A stretch of 64,000 bases of DNA from KBS50 sp042666615 (GTDB lineage: Bacteria; Actinomycetota; Actinomycetes; Mycobacteriales; Micromonosporaceae): contig NZ_JBHTDD010000010.1 in the NCBI RefSeq assembly GCF_042666615.1, forward strand, positions 150,046-214,045, in the 5' to 3' direction. The translations under genes were made by a program, and so were the position numbers. This document shows positions 17,190-28,158 of this stretch, one piece after another (position 1 is the first letter of the stretch; every line of letters starts with the position of its first letter). The notes under the pieces were generated by a model, which searched no databases, was not told where the DNA came from, and was given only the letters and a program-made list of their open reading frames with translations.

Positions 17190-17378
17190 GCGACGCGCGC
17201 CGCGGATCGGCCCGGCAGTGTGCGGGTTACGCTGCGAAGACCCGGTCGCGGAGGCGGCCGGTTCGCGAACGGCCCGGTTCGCGCCAGACGCTGGGGAGCC
17301 GATCCGGGATCGGCACCGGGCGCCGGGCCGGGGAGGCGACCGTCGGCCCCGACGGCGCGGCGGACGAGGATCGGGAAC

Positions 17379-20300
17379 GTGTATCTCAAGACCCTGACGG
17401 TGAAGGGCTTCAAGTCCTTCGCCTCGGCGACCACGTTGAAGCTGGAGCCGGGCATCACCTGCGTGGTGGGCCCGAACGGCTCCGGCAAGTCCAACGTCGT
17501 CGACGCCATCGCCTGGGTGCTCGGCGAGCACAGCGCGAAGGCCCTGCGCGGCGGCAAGATGGAAGACGTGATCTTCGCCGGCACCGCCGGTCGGGCACCC
17601 CTGGGCCGCGCCGAGGTCACTCTCACCATCGACAACACCGACGGCGCGCTTCCGATCGACTACACCGAGGTGTCGATTACCCGCCGGATGTTCCGCTCGG
17701 GGGAGAGCGAATACGAGATCAACGGCAGCGGTTGCCGCCTGCTCGACATCCAGGAACTGCTCTCCGACTCCGGAATCGGCCGCGAGATGCACGTCATCGT
17801 CGGGCAGGGACAGCTCGACGCCGTCCTGCACGCCAAGCCGGAGGACCGCCGGGCCTTCATCGAGGAGGCCGCCGGCGTACTCAAGCACCGCAAGCGCAAG
17901 GAAAAGGCGCTGCGCAAGCTCGACGCGATGCAGACCAACCTGAACCGGCTGACCGACCTGACCACGGAACTCCGCCGGCAGCTCAAGCCGCTCGGCCGGC
18001 AGGCCGAGGTGGCCCGCCGGGCCGCGGTGATCCAGGCGAACCTCCGGGACGCCCGGCTGCGGCTGCTCGCCGACGACCTGTCCACCCTGCGCACCACCCT
18101 GGACAAGGAGATCGCCGACGAGACCGCCTTGCGGGACCGGCGGGAGCGGGTCGAAGCCGAACACGCCGAGGTGCAGTACCGGCTGGCGGAGCTGGAAGCG
18201 GCTCTGGCCGAGGACGCCCCGATGCTGGCGAACGCCCAGGACACCTGGTTCAAGCTGGCCGCGTTGCAGGAGCGGTTCCGGTCCACCGAGCAGTTGGCCC
18301 GGGAACGGCTGCGGCACATGAGTGCCACCCCGGACGACGAGCGGCCGGGTCGCGACCCCGACCAGCTCACGGCCGAGGCGGAACGGGTCCGCGAGCAGGA
18401 GGAGGAACTGCGCGCCGCGCTCACCGACGACCAGGTGCACCTCGCCGAGGCGGTGGAGCACCGGCAGGAGCTGGAACGGCAGCTCGCCGCCGCGGAACGG
18501 TCGCTGGTCACCGCCGCCAAAGCCATCGCCGACCGGCGCGAGGGCTTGGCGAAGCTGACCGGGCAAGTCAACTCCGCCCGGGCCCGGACCTCGTCGGCCG
18601 CCGAGGAGATCGCTCGGTTGGCCGCCGCGCACGCCGACGCGTTGGCCCGCGCCGAGCACGCGCAGGCCGAGCTGGACGTGGTGGCTGAACAATCCACCGA
18701 GGCCGACCGGGACAACGCCGAGCTGGACGCCCGGCACGCGCAGGCGCAGGCCGCCCAGGACCAGGCGGCGGCCCGGGTACGCGCGCTGTCCGACGCCGAG
18801 CGGGCCGCCGAGAAGGACGCGGCCTCCTGGAAGGCCCGCGAGGAGGCGCTGTCCATGGGGCTGCGCCGGGCGGACGGCGCCGGCGCCCTGCTCTCCCGGG
18901 CCAGCGAGGTTCCGGGCCTGCTCGGCGGTCTCGCCGGGCTGCTCACCGTGGCGCCCGGGCACGAGGCGGCGCTGGCCGCCGCGCTCGGCGCGCTCGCCGA
19001 CGCCGTCGCCGTACGCGGGGTGGACGAGGCGGCCGAGGCGATGCGGCTGTTGAAGATCTCCGACGCCGGCCGGGCAAGTCTGCTGGTGGCCGGCGACGCC
19101 GGTCCCGGCATGATCGGCTCGCTGGACGCGCTGCGGCCGGAGCTGCCCGACGGCGCCCGGTGGGCACCGGACCTGGTTAGCTGCCCCGACGACATCCGCC
19201 CCGCGGTGCACCGGGCGCTGCGTGATGTCGCGCTCGTGCCTGACCTGGCGGCGGCCACCGCGCTGGTCTCAGCCAACGCCGAACTGCGCGCGGTCACTCC
19301 GGACGGGGACGTGGTCGGCGCGTACGCCGCCGCGGGCGGCTCGGCGAAGGCGCCGAGCTACATCGAGGTGCAGGCGGCGGTCGAGGAGGCCCGGGCCAAC
19401 CGCACGACGGCCGAGCAGACAATCGCCGAACTGAACGAGCAGCTCGCCGAGGCGCGCGAGGAGGTCGTCACGCGCAAGGCCGAGACGGCAGCCGCCGCGG
19501 CGGTGAAGCGGGAAGCCGAGGGGCAGCGCAACGCCGCCGCCCGCCGGCTGGCCGAGTTGGGGGCGGCGGCCCGCTCCGCCAAGGCCGAAACGGATCGGCT
19601 CGCCGAATCCAGAGCGCGGGCCGAGGAGGCCCGGGAGCGGGACGTGACCGCCCTGGCCGAGCTGGAGGAACGGCTCCGGTTGGCGGAGGACACGCCGATC
19701 GACGAGGAGCCGTCCACCGACGAACGGGACGAACTGGCCAACTACCTGCCCTCGGCCCGGCAGAACGAGATGGAGGTCCGGCTCGCGGTGCGTACCGCCG
19801 AGGAGCGGGTCGCGGCCATCGCGGGTCGGGCCGACTCGCTGCTGCGTCAGGCCGCGGCCGAGCGGGCCGCCCGGGAACGGGCCGCCGCCCGCCGGGCCGC
19901 GCGGGCCCGTGGCGCGGCCATCGCCCGGGCCGTCGAGAACGGCGCCCGGGACGCCCTCACCCGGCTGGCGATCTCGCTGTCCACCGCCGAACGCAGCCGG
20001 GACGAGATCGCCGCGGCGCGGTCCGCCCGAGAGGCCGAGCTGCAGGAGGTGCGCGGCGCCGCCAAGCGGCTCGGGGCCGACCTGGAGCGGCTGACCAGCG
20101 CCGTGCACCGCGACGAGGTCGCCCGGGCCGAGCAGCGGATGCGGATCGAGCAGCTAGAGGCCAAGGCCGCCGAGGACTTCGCCCTGGACGTGGAGACGTT
20201 GCTCGCCGAGTACGGCCCGGAGAACCCGGTGCCACCCACGGACGCCGAGCTGGCCGCGGCCGAACGGGACGGGGTACGGGCGCCCGAGCCGGTCCCGTTC

Positions 20301-20957
20301 GAACGCGCGATGCAGGAGAAGCGGGCCGCCAAGGCGGAACGGGAGCTGGCCCTGCTCGGCAAGGTCAACCCGCTCGCGCTGGAGGAGTTCGCCGCGCTCG
20401 AGGAGCGGTTCAAGTTCCTCTCCGACCAGCTCGAGGACCTTAAGGCCACCCGGCGCGACCTGCTCACCGTGGTCAAGGACGTGGACGACCGCATCCTGGA
20501 GGTCTTCGCCAGCGCGTACGAGGACACGGCCCGCGAGTTCGAACAGGTCTTCGGTGTGCTCTTCCCGGGCGGTGAGGGTCGGCTGGTGCTCACCGACCCG
20601 GAGGACCTGCTCACCACCGGCGTCGAGGTGGAGGCCCGGCCACCGGGTAAGAAGATCAAGCGGTTGTCGCTGTTGTCCGGCGGGGAACGCTCGTTGACCG
20701 CGGTGGCGTTGCTGGTGGCCATCTTCCGGGCCCGGCCCAGCCCGTTCTACATCATGGACGAGGTGGAGGCGGCACTCGACGACGTCAACCTCGGCCGGTT
20801 GATCACGCTGCTGGCCCAGCTCCGGGAGAAGAGCCAGCTCATCGTCATCACCCACCAGAAGCGGACCATGGAGGTCGCCGACGCGCTGTACGGCGTCACC
20901 ATGCGCAGCGGCGTCACCCAGGTGATCAGTCAGCGGATCAACACCGAGGAGGGCTGA
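17379..20957 (+). CDS. smc: Chromosome segregation protein SMC
   Basis: 1192 residues, normal length. The ATPase of the bacterial condensin complex (with ScpA/ScpB, not in this window) that organises and segregates the chromosome. It begins MYLKTLTVKGFKSFA; Walker A GPNGSGKSN lies near 31. Two long coiled-coil arms flank a hinge around 500-640. The C-terminal ATPase half has the signature LLSGGERSLTAVALL near 1096 and Walker B YIMDEVEAALDD near 1122. The GTG at 17379 is chosen because the family start is MYLK and GAGGA lies upstream; the reading frame is open back to 17220. The HAD gene follows directly after the stop. Confidence 0.97.
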   Translation: MYLKTLTVKGFKSFASATTLKLEPGITCVVGPNGSGKSNVVDAIAWVLGEHSAKALRGGKMEDVIFAGTAGRAPLGRAEVTLTIDNTDGALPIDYTEVSITRRMFRSGESEYEINGSGCRLLDIQELLSDSGIGREMHVIVGQGQLDAVLHAKPEDRRAFIEEAAGVLKHRKRKEKALRKLDAMQTNLNRLTDLTTELRRQLKPLGRQAEVARRAAVIQANLRDARLRLLADDLSTLRTTLDKEIADETALRDRRERVEAEHAEVQYRLAELEAALAEDAPMLANAQDTWFKLAALQERFRSTEQLARERLRHMSATPDDERPGRDPDQLTAEAERVREQEEELRAALTDDQVHLAEAVEHRQELERQLAAAERSLVTAAKAIADRREGLAKLTGQVNSARARTSSAAEEIARLAAAHADALARAEHAQAELDVVAEQSTEADRDNAELDARHAQAQAAQDQAAARVRALSDAERAAEKDAASWKAREEALSMGLRRADGAGALLSRASEVPGLLGGLAGLLTVAPGHEAALAAALGALADAVAVRGVDEAAEAMRLLKISDAGRASLLVAGDAGPGMIGSLDALRPELPDGARWAPDLVSCPDDIRPAVHRALRDVALVPDLAAATALVSANAELRAVTPDGDVVGAYAAAGGSAKAPSYIEVQAAVEEARANRTTAEQTIAELNEQLAEAREEVVTRKAETAAAAAVKREAEGQRNAAARRLAELGAAARSAKAETDRLAESRARAEEARERDVTALAELEERLRLAEDTPIDEEPSTDERDELANYLPSARQNEMEVRLAVRTAEERVAAIAGRADSLLRQAAAERAARERAAARRAARARGAAIARAVENGARDALTRLAISLSTAERSRDEIAAARSAREAELQEVRGAAKRLGADLERLTSAVHRDEVARAEQRMRIEQLEAKAAEDFALDVETLLAEYGPENPVPPTDAELAAAERDGVRAPEPVPFERAMQEKRAAKAERELALLGKVNPLALEEFAALEERFKFLSDQLEDLKATRRDLLTVVKDVDDRILEVFASAYEDTAREFEQVFGVLFPGGEGRLVLTDPEDLLTTGVEVEARPPGKKIKRLSLLSGGERSLTAVALLVAIFRARPSPFYIMDEVEAALDDVNLGRLITLLAQLREKSQLIVITHQKRTMEVADALYGVTMRSGVTQVISQRINTEEG

Positions 20958-21578
20958 ATGGCGCGCGACCGCGCGACCGCGTTGCTTGTCGACATGGACG
21001 GCGTACTGCGTCGCTGGGATCCGGAGGTCATCGCGGGGGTGGAGCGGCGGTACGGGCTGCCGCACGACGCGCTGCTGGGCACCGCGATGCGCTGGGCGCT
21101 GCTGCAACCGGTGATCACCGGACAGGTCACCCACGCGGACTGGATGTCCACCGTGGTGGACGCCCTCGCGGTGGCGACCGGTGACCTGAACCGGGCGCGG
21201 GCGGCGGTCGCCGAGTGGGAGCGGTACCGGGGCGAGGTCGACCCGGACGTGCTGGCCTTCGTCCGCCAGGTGCGGGCTTCCGGCCTCCGGGTCGGGCTGG
21301 CCACCAACGCCACCGACCTGCTGGACGCGGACCTGGAGCGGCTGGGCCTGACCGGCGAACTCGACGCGGTCGTCAACTCGTCCGTCCTCGGCGTGCACAA
21401 GCCCAGCCGGGACTACTTCCAGCAGGCGTGCGCCGCCATCGGTGCGCCACCGAAGCGGGTGCTGTTCGTCGACGACTCGGACCGGGCGGTGGCCGGGGCC
21501 CGGGCGGCCGGCCTGTCAGCGTACCGGTGGAGCGGTCCGACGGACCTGCCGTACCTGCGGGCCGCGCTCGCGCTGTGA
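20958..21578 (+). CDS. HAD-superfamily hydrolase
   Basis: 206 residues. Motif I is LLVDMDGVLRRW (nucleophile and acid Asp near 12 and 14), motif II LATNATD, motif III Lys in HKPSRDYFQQA, and motif IV FVDDSDRAVAGARAAG. Helical cap between motifs I and II. This is the phosphatase/dehalogenase-like type; the substrate cannot be inferred. The ATG directly follows the smc stop, so translation is probably coupled. Convergent with the DinB gene, with only 27 bases between the two ends and no clear terminator. Confidence 0.85.
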   Translation: MARDRATALLVDMDGVLRRWDPEVIAGVERRYGLPHDALLGTAMRWALLQPVITGQVTHADWMSTVVDALAVATGDLNRARAAVAEWERYRGEVDPDVLAFVRQVRASGLRVGLATNATDLLDADLERLGLTGELDAVVNSSVLGVHKPSRDYFQQACAAIGAPPKRVLFVDDSDRAVAGARAAGLSAYRWSGPTDLPYLRAALAL

Positions 21579-21605
21579 AGGCGCCGCCGCGCGAGGACGG
21601 ACCTG

Positions 21606-22136
21606 TCAGTTGCCGGTGACGCCGTCGATGCGTTCCCGGATCAGGTCGGCGTGCCCGAGATGCTGGGCGTACTCCTCGATCATGTGGATGTAGACCCAGC
21701 GCAGACTCGTCTCGTTGACGCTGCCGTCGCGCCGGCGGAGCACGAACGTCTCGTCAAGCGACCGGCCGGCAACCGCCGCGCGGGCCGCGTCCAGCTCCGC
21801 GTGGAACAGGGCGAAGTCGGCCTCGGCGTCCGCCTCCGCGACGTCCTCGAAGTCGATGTCCCCCCGCTCCTCGGTCTCGAACAGGCGGGGCACGTCCTCC
21901 CCGGCGAACCGTTCGCGGAACCACACCCGCTCCACGTACGCCATGTGCCGGACCAGGCCGAGCAGGGTCAGGTTGGACGGCTCCACACTGGCGATCTTGA
22001 GCTGCTCGGCGGTCAGGCCGGCGCACTTGGCCAGCAGGCTGTGTCGGTGCCAGTCCAGGAAGTTGTCAAGCGTCGTCCGCTCGTCGCCGGCATAGATCCC
22101 GGCGGGCCGGGACACCTCGGGTGCGATCCACGTCAT
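21606..22136 (-). CDS. DinB-like (DUF664) four-helix protein
   Basis: 176 residues, four-helix bundle of the DinB/YfiT type, with DNFLDWHRHSLLAKCAGL, LVRHMAYVERVWF and HMIEEYAQHLGHADLIRE. Histidines in the last two motifs fit the metal-binding triad. Members include putative thiol-dependent (mycothiol or bacillithiol) transferases; the exact reaction is unknown here. The ATG at 22136 starts MTWIAPEVSRP; a longer start at 22178 would run into the palindrome and is rejected. Confidence 0.8.
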   Translation of the reverse strand: MTWIAPEVSRPAGIYAGDERTTLDNFLDWHRHSLLAKCAGLTAEQLKIASVEPSNLTLLGLVRHMAYVERVWFRERFAGEDVPRLFETEERGDIDFEDVAEADAEADFALFHAELDAARAAVAGRSLDETFVLRRRDGSVNETSLRWVYIHMIEEYAQHLGHADLIRERIDGVTGN

Positions 22137-22220
22137 CCACCCATGATCAGTGACCGCCCCCACGCCCGCCACCCCCACCCCCCACTCCGTCGATCTAGGG
22201 CAGATGGTCGTGATTGGAGA

Positions 22221-23941
<1,721 letters not shown>

Positions 23942-23945
<4 letters not shown>

Positions 23946-23989
23946 GGCAGTCTGCGGCTCGACGGGCGTGGCCCACGGACGTACGGCAT
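23942..23989 (-). CDS. 15-codon leader ORF coupled to phoD
   Basis: Encodes MPYVRGPRPSSRRLP. It has the best ribosome site in the region (GGAGG, complement of 23997-24001, seven bases before the ATG), and its TGA overlaps the phoD GTG in GTGA. The phoD start itself has only a weak site. This layout fits translational coupling or a regulatory leader peptide. It may also simply be a chance frame. Confidence 0.45.
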
Positions 23990-24239
23990 GCGGGAACCTC
24001 CGGGTGGGTTGAGAGCCTCGCCGGCGGCGACCGCCGGCGCTGGGGTGCGGGTCCTGCATCGCTGGGCAGCAAGGCTACCCCCGCGCGCCGGGGTGGTGGC
24101 CCTCGACCAGCGCCGCGACCGGTCGGAGACGCCCGGCGATGACCCGACCGGGCCACGGGGCACGACCGGCCGGACACCCGGCGGAACCCGGACCGGCGGG
24201 CCGTGACCCGCCCGATGGGACGCGCCGCGGCGCATCTGT

Positions 24240-24245
24240 CAGGAT
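24240..24245 (+). promoter_or_regulatory. -10-like element (CAGGAT) before ftsY, probable leaderless start
   Basis: CAGGAT ends seven bases before the ftsY ATG and no Shine-Dalgarno sequence intervenes. Same geometry as the TAGGCT starts elsewhere. Confidence 0.35.
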
Positions 24246-24252
24246 TCCGGGC

Positions 24253-25452
24253 ATGACGGAATACCTCGTCCTCGCTCTCGTCCTGCTCGGCGTGCTGGTC
24301 CTCGGCGCGCTCGGCCTGGTGGTGCCCAAGCTGCGCCGGCGCCCCGGGCCGTCGGAGGTCGACGTCCGGACCGAGGAGGACCTGGCCGGCCCGCCGGCGG
24401 AGGCCGCCGAGGCGGACCGGAGCGCCACGATCGTCCAGGAACCTCCGGTGCTGTACCCGCCGGAGACCGCCGAGCCGGCCGAAACCGCGCCGCCGGTGGA
24501 GCGTCCCGAGCCGACCGCCGGCCGGCTGGTCCGGCTGCGGGACCGGCTGTCCCGCTCGCAGAACGTCTTCGGCCGTGGGCTGCTCGGTCTGCTCAGCCGG
24601 GACCGGCTGGACGAGGACACCTGGGAGGAGATCGAGGACAGCCTGATCACCGCCGACGTGGGGGTGGACGCCACCCGGGAGATCGTGGACCGGCTCCGGG
24701 AGCGTACCCGGGTGTTGGGCACCCGAAGTGGCACCGAACTTCGCGCGCTGCTCGCCGCCGAGTTGGTGAACGCCCTCGGTCCGGAGCTGGACCGCTCGCT
24801 GAAGGCCACCGCGCACGACGGCGTACCGGGGGTGGTGCTGGTCGTCGGCGTCAACGGAGCCGGCAAGACCACCACCTGCGGCAAGATCGCCCGGGTGCTG
24901 GTGGCTGACGGCCGGTCCGTCGTCCTCGGCGCCGCCGACACGTTCCGGGCCGCCGCCGCCGACCAGCTCGCCACCTGGGCCGGCCGGGTCGGTGCGGAGG
25001 TGGTCCGTGGTGCCGAGCAGGCCGATCCGGCGAGCGTGGCATTCGATGCGGTACGCCGGGGTATCGACAGTGGGGTGGATACCGTCCTCATCGACACCGC
25101 GGGCCGCCTGCAGAACAAGGTCGGTCTCATGGACGAGTTGGGCAAGGTCAAGCGGGTGGTGGAGAAGCATGGACCGATCGACGAGACGCTGCTGGTCCTC
25201 GACGCCACCACCGGCCAGAACGGGCTGGAGCAGGCCCGGGTCTTCACCGAGGTGGTGAACGTCACGGGCGTGGCACTCACCAAGCTGGACGGTACGGCCA
25301 AGGGCGGCATCGTGATCGCGGTGCAGAACAAGCTCGGCATCCCGGTCAAGCTGGTCGGTCTCGGGGAGGGCCCGGACGACCTGGCGCCCTTCGAGCCCAG
25401 TCAGTTCGTGGACGCGTTGCTCGGTACCGAGCCGCTGGGCACGGACGCGTAG
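24253..25452 (+). CDS. ftsY: Signal recognition particle receptor FtsY
   Basis: 399 residues. The SRP receptor GTPase that docks Ffh-ribosome complexes at the membrane. An N-terminal membrane segment (about 2-24, YLVLALVLLGVLVLGALGLVV) is followed by an acidic Pro/Glu linker and the NG domain: N helices near 100-170, G1 GVNGAGKTTT near 199, DTAGR near 280, and TKLDGTAKGG near 340. The TM-anchored form is typical of actinobacteria. The ATG at 24253 is preferred because the membrane helix begins there. Its partner ffh is 9 kb downstream. Confidence 0.96.
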   Translation: MTEYLVLALVLLGVLVLGALGLVVPKLRRRPGPSEVDVRTEEDLAGPPAEAAEADRSATIVQEPPVLYPPETAEPAETAPPVERPEPTAGRLVRLRDRLSRSQNVFGRGLLGLLSRDRLDEDTWEEIEDSLITADVGVDATREIVDRLRERTRVLGTRSGTELRALLAAELVNALGPELDRSLKATAHDGVPGVVLVVGVNGAGKTTTCGKIARVLVADGRSVVLGAADTFRAAAADQLATWAGRVGAEVVRGAEQADPASVAFDAVRRGIDSGVDTVLIDTAGRLQNKVGLMDELGKVKRVVEKHGPIDETLLVLDATTGQNGLEQARVFTEVVNVTGVALTKLDGTAKGGIVIAVQNKLGIPVKLVGLGEGPDDLAPFEPSQFVDALLGTEPLGTDA

Positions 25453-25458
25453 CCTCGG

Positions 25459-26319
25459 GTGAGCAGCGATCAGCGGGCCGGCGCCTGGCGTGACCCCCGC
25501 GACCAGGGCCCCCGCCTCGGGAGACCGTACGTGACTTCGCAGGAGATCCCGCTGCACGGCGGGAACGTGAGCACTGTGGTGCGGGTGGGCGACACGGTGC
25601 GCCGCAATGTCGGCCCATGGACCCCGGCGGTGCACGCCCTGCTGCGGCACCTGGAGTACGTCGGGTTCACCGGCTCGCCTCGGGCGCTCGGTATGGACGA
25701 GCGAAACCGGGAGGTACTGTCCTACCTTGAGGGCGAGTGCGGTGAATATCCCCTCAAACCGCACTGGGTGACCGACGAGGCGCTTGTCACCGTCGCCACC
25801 ATGCTGCGGATGTTCCACGACGCGCAGTACGGGTTCAATCCGCCGCGGGGGGCGGTGTGGCGCTCGTTCGGCCCGCCCCCGCCGGACACCGAGGTGATCT
25901 GCCACCACGACGCCGCCCCGCACAACGTGATCTGGCGGCCGGACGGCACCCTCGCCCTGATCGACTTCGACCTCGCGTCGCCGGGTGCCCGGATCTACGA
26001 CGTCGCGTACGCGGCCTGGACCTGGGTGCCGCTCTTCTCCGACCGGGACTCGTACACCCTGGGCTGGAAGCGGCCCGACCGGCCGCGGCGGCTGCGGCTG
26101 TTCGCCGACGCGTACGGGTTGATCCCGCGGGACCGGCACCGGCTGGTGCGGACGATCCGCAAGCGGATCGTGGACCACGTGGAGGGGATCCGCCGGATGG
26201 CGGCGGCGGGCGACCCGGCCTTCGTCCGGATCGTGCACAAGGGCCACCTCCGCCGCCCGATGCGGGACCTGCGGCTGCTCGACCACGAGCGCCAGCACCT
26301 GGAGTGGGCGCTGCGCTGA
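25459..26319 (+). CDS. Phosphotransferase of the APH (aminoglycoside phosphotransferase) fold
   Basis: 286 residues. The small-molecule kinase fold is shown by VICHHDAAPHNVI (catalytic Asp and Asn of the Brenner-type motif) and LIDFDLASPGARIYDVAYA (metal-binding Asp). The N lobe is short, and the Lys and Gly loop are not obvious (TVVRVGDTVRRNVGPW may be the first strands). The substrate is unknown; the family includes antibiotic, choline and homoserine kinases, so resistance should not be inferred. It starts with GTG six bases after ftsY. Confidence 0.8.
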   Translation: MSSDQRAGAWRDPRDQGPRLGRPYVTSQEIPLHGGNVSTVVRVGDTVRRNVGPWTPAVHALLRHLEYVGFTGSPRALGMDERNREVLSYLEGECGEYPLKPHWVTDEALVTVATMLRMFHDAQYGFNPPRGAVWRSFGPPPPDTEVICHHDAAPHNVIWRPDGTLALIDFDLASPGARIYDVAYAAWTWVPLFSDRDSYTLGWKRPDRPRRLRLFADAYGLIPRDRHRLVRTIRKRIVDHVEGIRRMAAAGDPAFVRIVHKGHLRRPMRDLRLLDHERQHLEWALR

Positions 26320-26488
26320 GAACCGTCCGGCGATCGGCTTGCCCGGATGGCCGGAATCCGCCGTTTGGGCTCGGCCGCCGACGACTTCGGCCCGGGACTG
26401 ACGGTTGACGAGATTGTCCCAGCGGGTCGGCCAAGCGATCGATCTGCGGCGGTGAATGCACGGTTCGTTCATCGGCTGGAAACAATCG

Positions 26489-26526
26489 GTGACCGAGTCG
26501 AAACGCGCCCGGACTTCGGGTGAAAC
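26489..26526 (+). promoter_or_regulatory. GlnR box upstream of amtB-glnB-glnD
   Basis: The four half-sites GTGAC, GAAAC, GGACT and GAAAC are each separated by exactly six bases. This matches the actinomycete GlnR consensus GTnAC-n6-GAAAC-n6-GTnAC-n6-GAAAC except in the third half-site. It lies about 140 bases before amtB. GlnR would activate ammonium uptake genes under nitrogen limitation. Confidence 0.8.
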
Positions 26527-26589
26527 AGCCGCCGTAAAGGCTTTGGCCAGCCGGCGGACGGGCGGCGCTGCCCGACGTGGTGTGGGGAA

Positions 26590-26622
26590 GTCCCGTGGAC
26601 CTGCGACGGAGGTCCACGGGAC
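26590..26622 (+). promoter_or_regulatory. Hairpin in the amtB leader
   Basis: Perfect 13-base stem (26590-26602 with 26610-26622) and a seven-base loop, between the GlnR box and the amtB ribosome site. No T-tract follows. It may be an attenuator, an mRNA-stability element, or a terminator for upstream transcription. Confidence 0.55.
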
Positions 26623-26666
26623 GCCCCTCAAAACGAAGGGATTTCACCCCGATATAGGAGGCCAGC

Positions 26667-28133
26667 GTGCCTGAGGCGACGATCGACACGGGCCACACCG
26701 CGTGGCTGCTGGTGTCGACTGCGCTAGTCCTGCTGATGACCCCCGGTCTGGCGCTGTTCTACGGCGGGCTGAACCGGGCCAAGGGCGTCCTGAACATGAT
26801 GTTGATGAGCTTCAGCGCGATCGGGCTCATCTCCGTGCTCTGGTTGGCCTACGGCTTCTCGCTCGCCTTCGGCAGTAACGACAGCGAGAGCGCGAACGGG
26901 TTCATCGGCAGCTTCACCCAGTACCTGGGAACCAAGACGTTCCCCGCGGAACTGTGGGGCGCCACCGCCGAGAACCCGAGCGGCATCGGCATCCCGACCT
27001 ACGTGTTCCTCACCTTCCAGCTCACCTTCGCGGTGATCACCGTGGCGCTGATCAGCGGCGCCATCTCCGACCGGGCCAAGCTGGCCGGCTGGCTGCTCTT
27101 CGCGGCCGGCTGGTTCACCCTGGTCTACGTGCCGGTGGCGCACTGGGTCTGGGGCGGCGGCTTCATCGGCGCCGACCTGCACGCCCTGGACTTCGCCGGC
27201 GGTACGGCGGTGCACATCAACTCCGGCGCCGCGGCCCTCGGCCTGGCGTTGGTGCTCGGCAAGCGGATCGGCTGGCCACGGAATCGGTTCACCCCGCACA
27301 ACGTGCCGTTCGTGGCGCTCGGCGCCGGGCTGCTCTGGTTCGGCTGGTTCGGCTTCAACGCCGGCTCCGAGTTGGCCGCCGACGGGATCACCGGCCTCGC
27401 CCTGATCAACACCCAGGTCGCGACCGCCGCCGCGGTGCTCGGCTGGATCGCGGTGGAGTGGCTGCGTACCGGGAAGCCGACCCTCGTCGGCGCATCCTCC
27501 GGCGCGGTCGCCGGCCTGGTGGCGGTCACCCCGGCCTGCGGGTTCATCGCACCGTTCGCCGCGGTGCTGCTCGGTCTGGTGGCCGGCGCGGTCTGTGCCT
27601 TCGCGGTGAGCTGGAAGTACAAGCTCGGCTTCGACGACTCGCTGGACGTGGTCGGGATCCACTTCGTCGGCGGCTGGATCGGTTCGCTCTGGCTCGGCCT
27701 GTTCGCCACCGTCGCCGCCAACCCGGCCATCGCCGAGGTCATCGGCGCCTCCGACGGGCTGTTCTACGGCGGCGGGCTCACCCAGTTCGGCCGGCAGGCG
27801 GCGGCCAGCGCGGTGGTGACCGTATGGTCCTTCGCCGTCGCGTACGGGCTCGGCTGGCTGATCAACAAGACCATCGGGTTCCGCGTGTCCGCCGAGGCCG
27901 AGGTGGACGGGATCGACGTGGCCGAGCACGCGGAGAGCGGCTACGACCTGTCCCCGGCCGGTGGCGCCGGTCCGGCCGGGGCGTTCGCCCTCGCCGGCAT
28001 CGGCGGGACGCCCGACGGCGAACCGGCGGTGACGGGGAGCGCGGCCCCCGACGGTGGAAAGGCCGCGGCGGCCGAGCCCGCCGCGGGTCCGGCGGCACCC
28101 GCCGCCGGGGTCGGCGAGAAGGTCCACGGCTAA
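26667..28133 (+). CDS. amtB: Ammonium transporter
   Basis: 488 residues, 11 membrane helices, Amt/MEP/Rh family. It imports ammonium through a hydrophobic pore. Family blocks are TALVLLMTPGLALFYGGLNRAKGVLNMM, DFAGGTAVHINSGAAALGLALVLG (first pore His) and DVVGIHFVGGWIGSL (second pore His). The C-terminal tail is long, Ala/Gly/Pro-rich and cytoplasmic; AmtB tails of this group gate the pore and contact PII. GTG start with TAGGAGG seven bases upstream. First gene of amtB-glnB-glnD, preceded by a GlnR box. Confidence 0.97.
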   Translation: MPEATIDTGHTAWLLVSTALVLLMTPGLALFYGGLNRAKGVLNMMLMSFSAIGLISVLWLAYGFSLAFGSNDSESANGFIGSFTQYLGTKTFPAELWGATAENPSGIGIPTYVFLTFQLTFAVITVALISGAISDRAKLAGWLLFAAGWFTLVYVPVAHWVWGGGFIGADLHALDFAGGTAVHINSGAAALGLALVLGKRIGWPRNRFTPHNVPFVALGAGLLWFGWFGFNAGSELAADGITGLALINTQVATAAAVLGWIAVEWLRTGKPTLVGASSGAVAGLVAVTPACGFIAPFAAVLLGLVAGAVCAFAVSWKYKLGFDDSLDVVGIHFVGGWIGSLWLGLFATVAANPAIAEVIGASDGLFYGGGLTQFGRQAAASAVVTVWSFAVAYGLGWLINKTIGFRVSAEAEVDGIDVAEHAESGYDLSPAGGAGPAGAFALAGIGGTPDGEPAVTGSAAPDGGKAAAAEPAAGPAAPAAGVGEKVHG

Positions 28134-28158
28134 CGTTGCGGCGATGGAGGGGTTGGAC

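Noticed and set aside
17220..17378. 53-residue N-terminal extension of SMC
   Set aside because: SMC proteins begin with M-Y-L-K-x-L; the extra residues are low-complexity and a ribosome site lies before the GTG at 17379.
25459..26319. Aminoglycoside resistance gene
   Set aside because: Only the general kinase fold is evident; its neighbourhood and sequence give no indication of antibiotic specificity.
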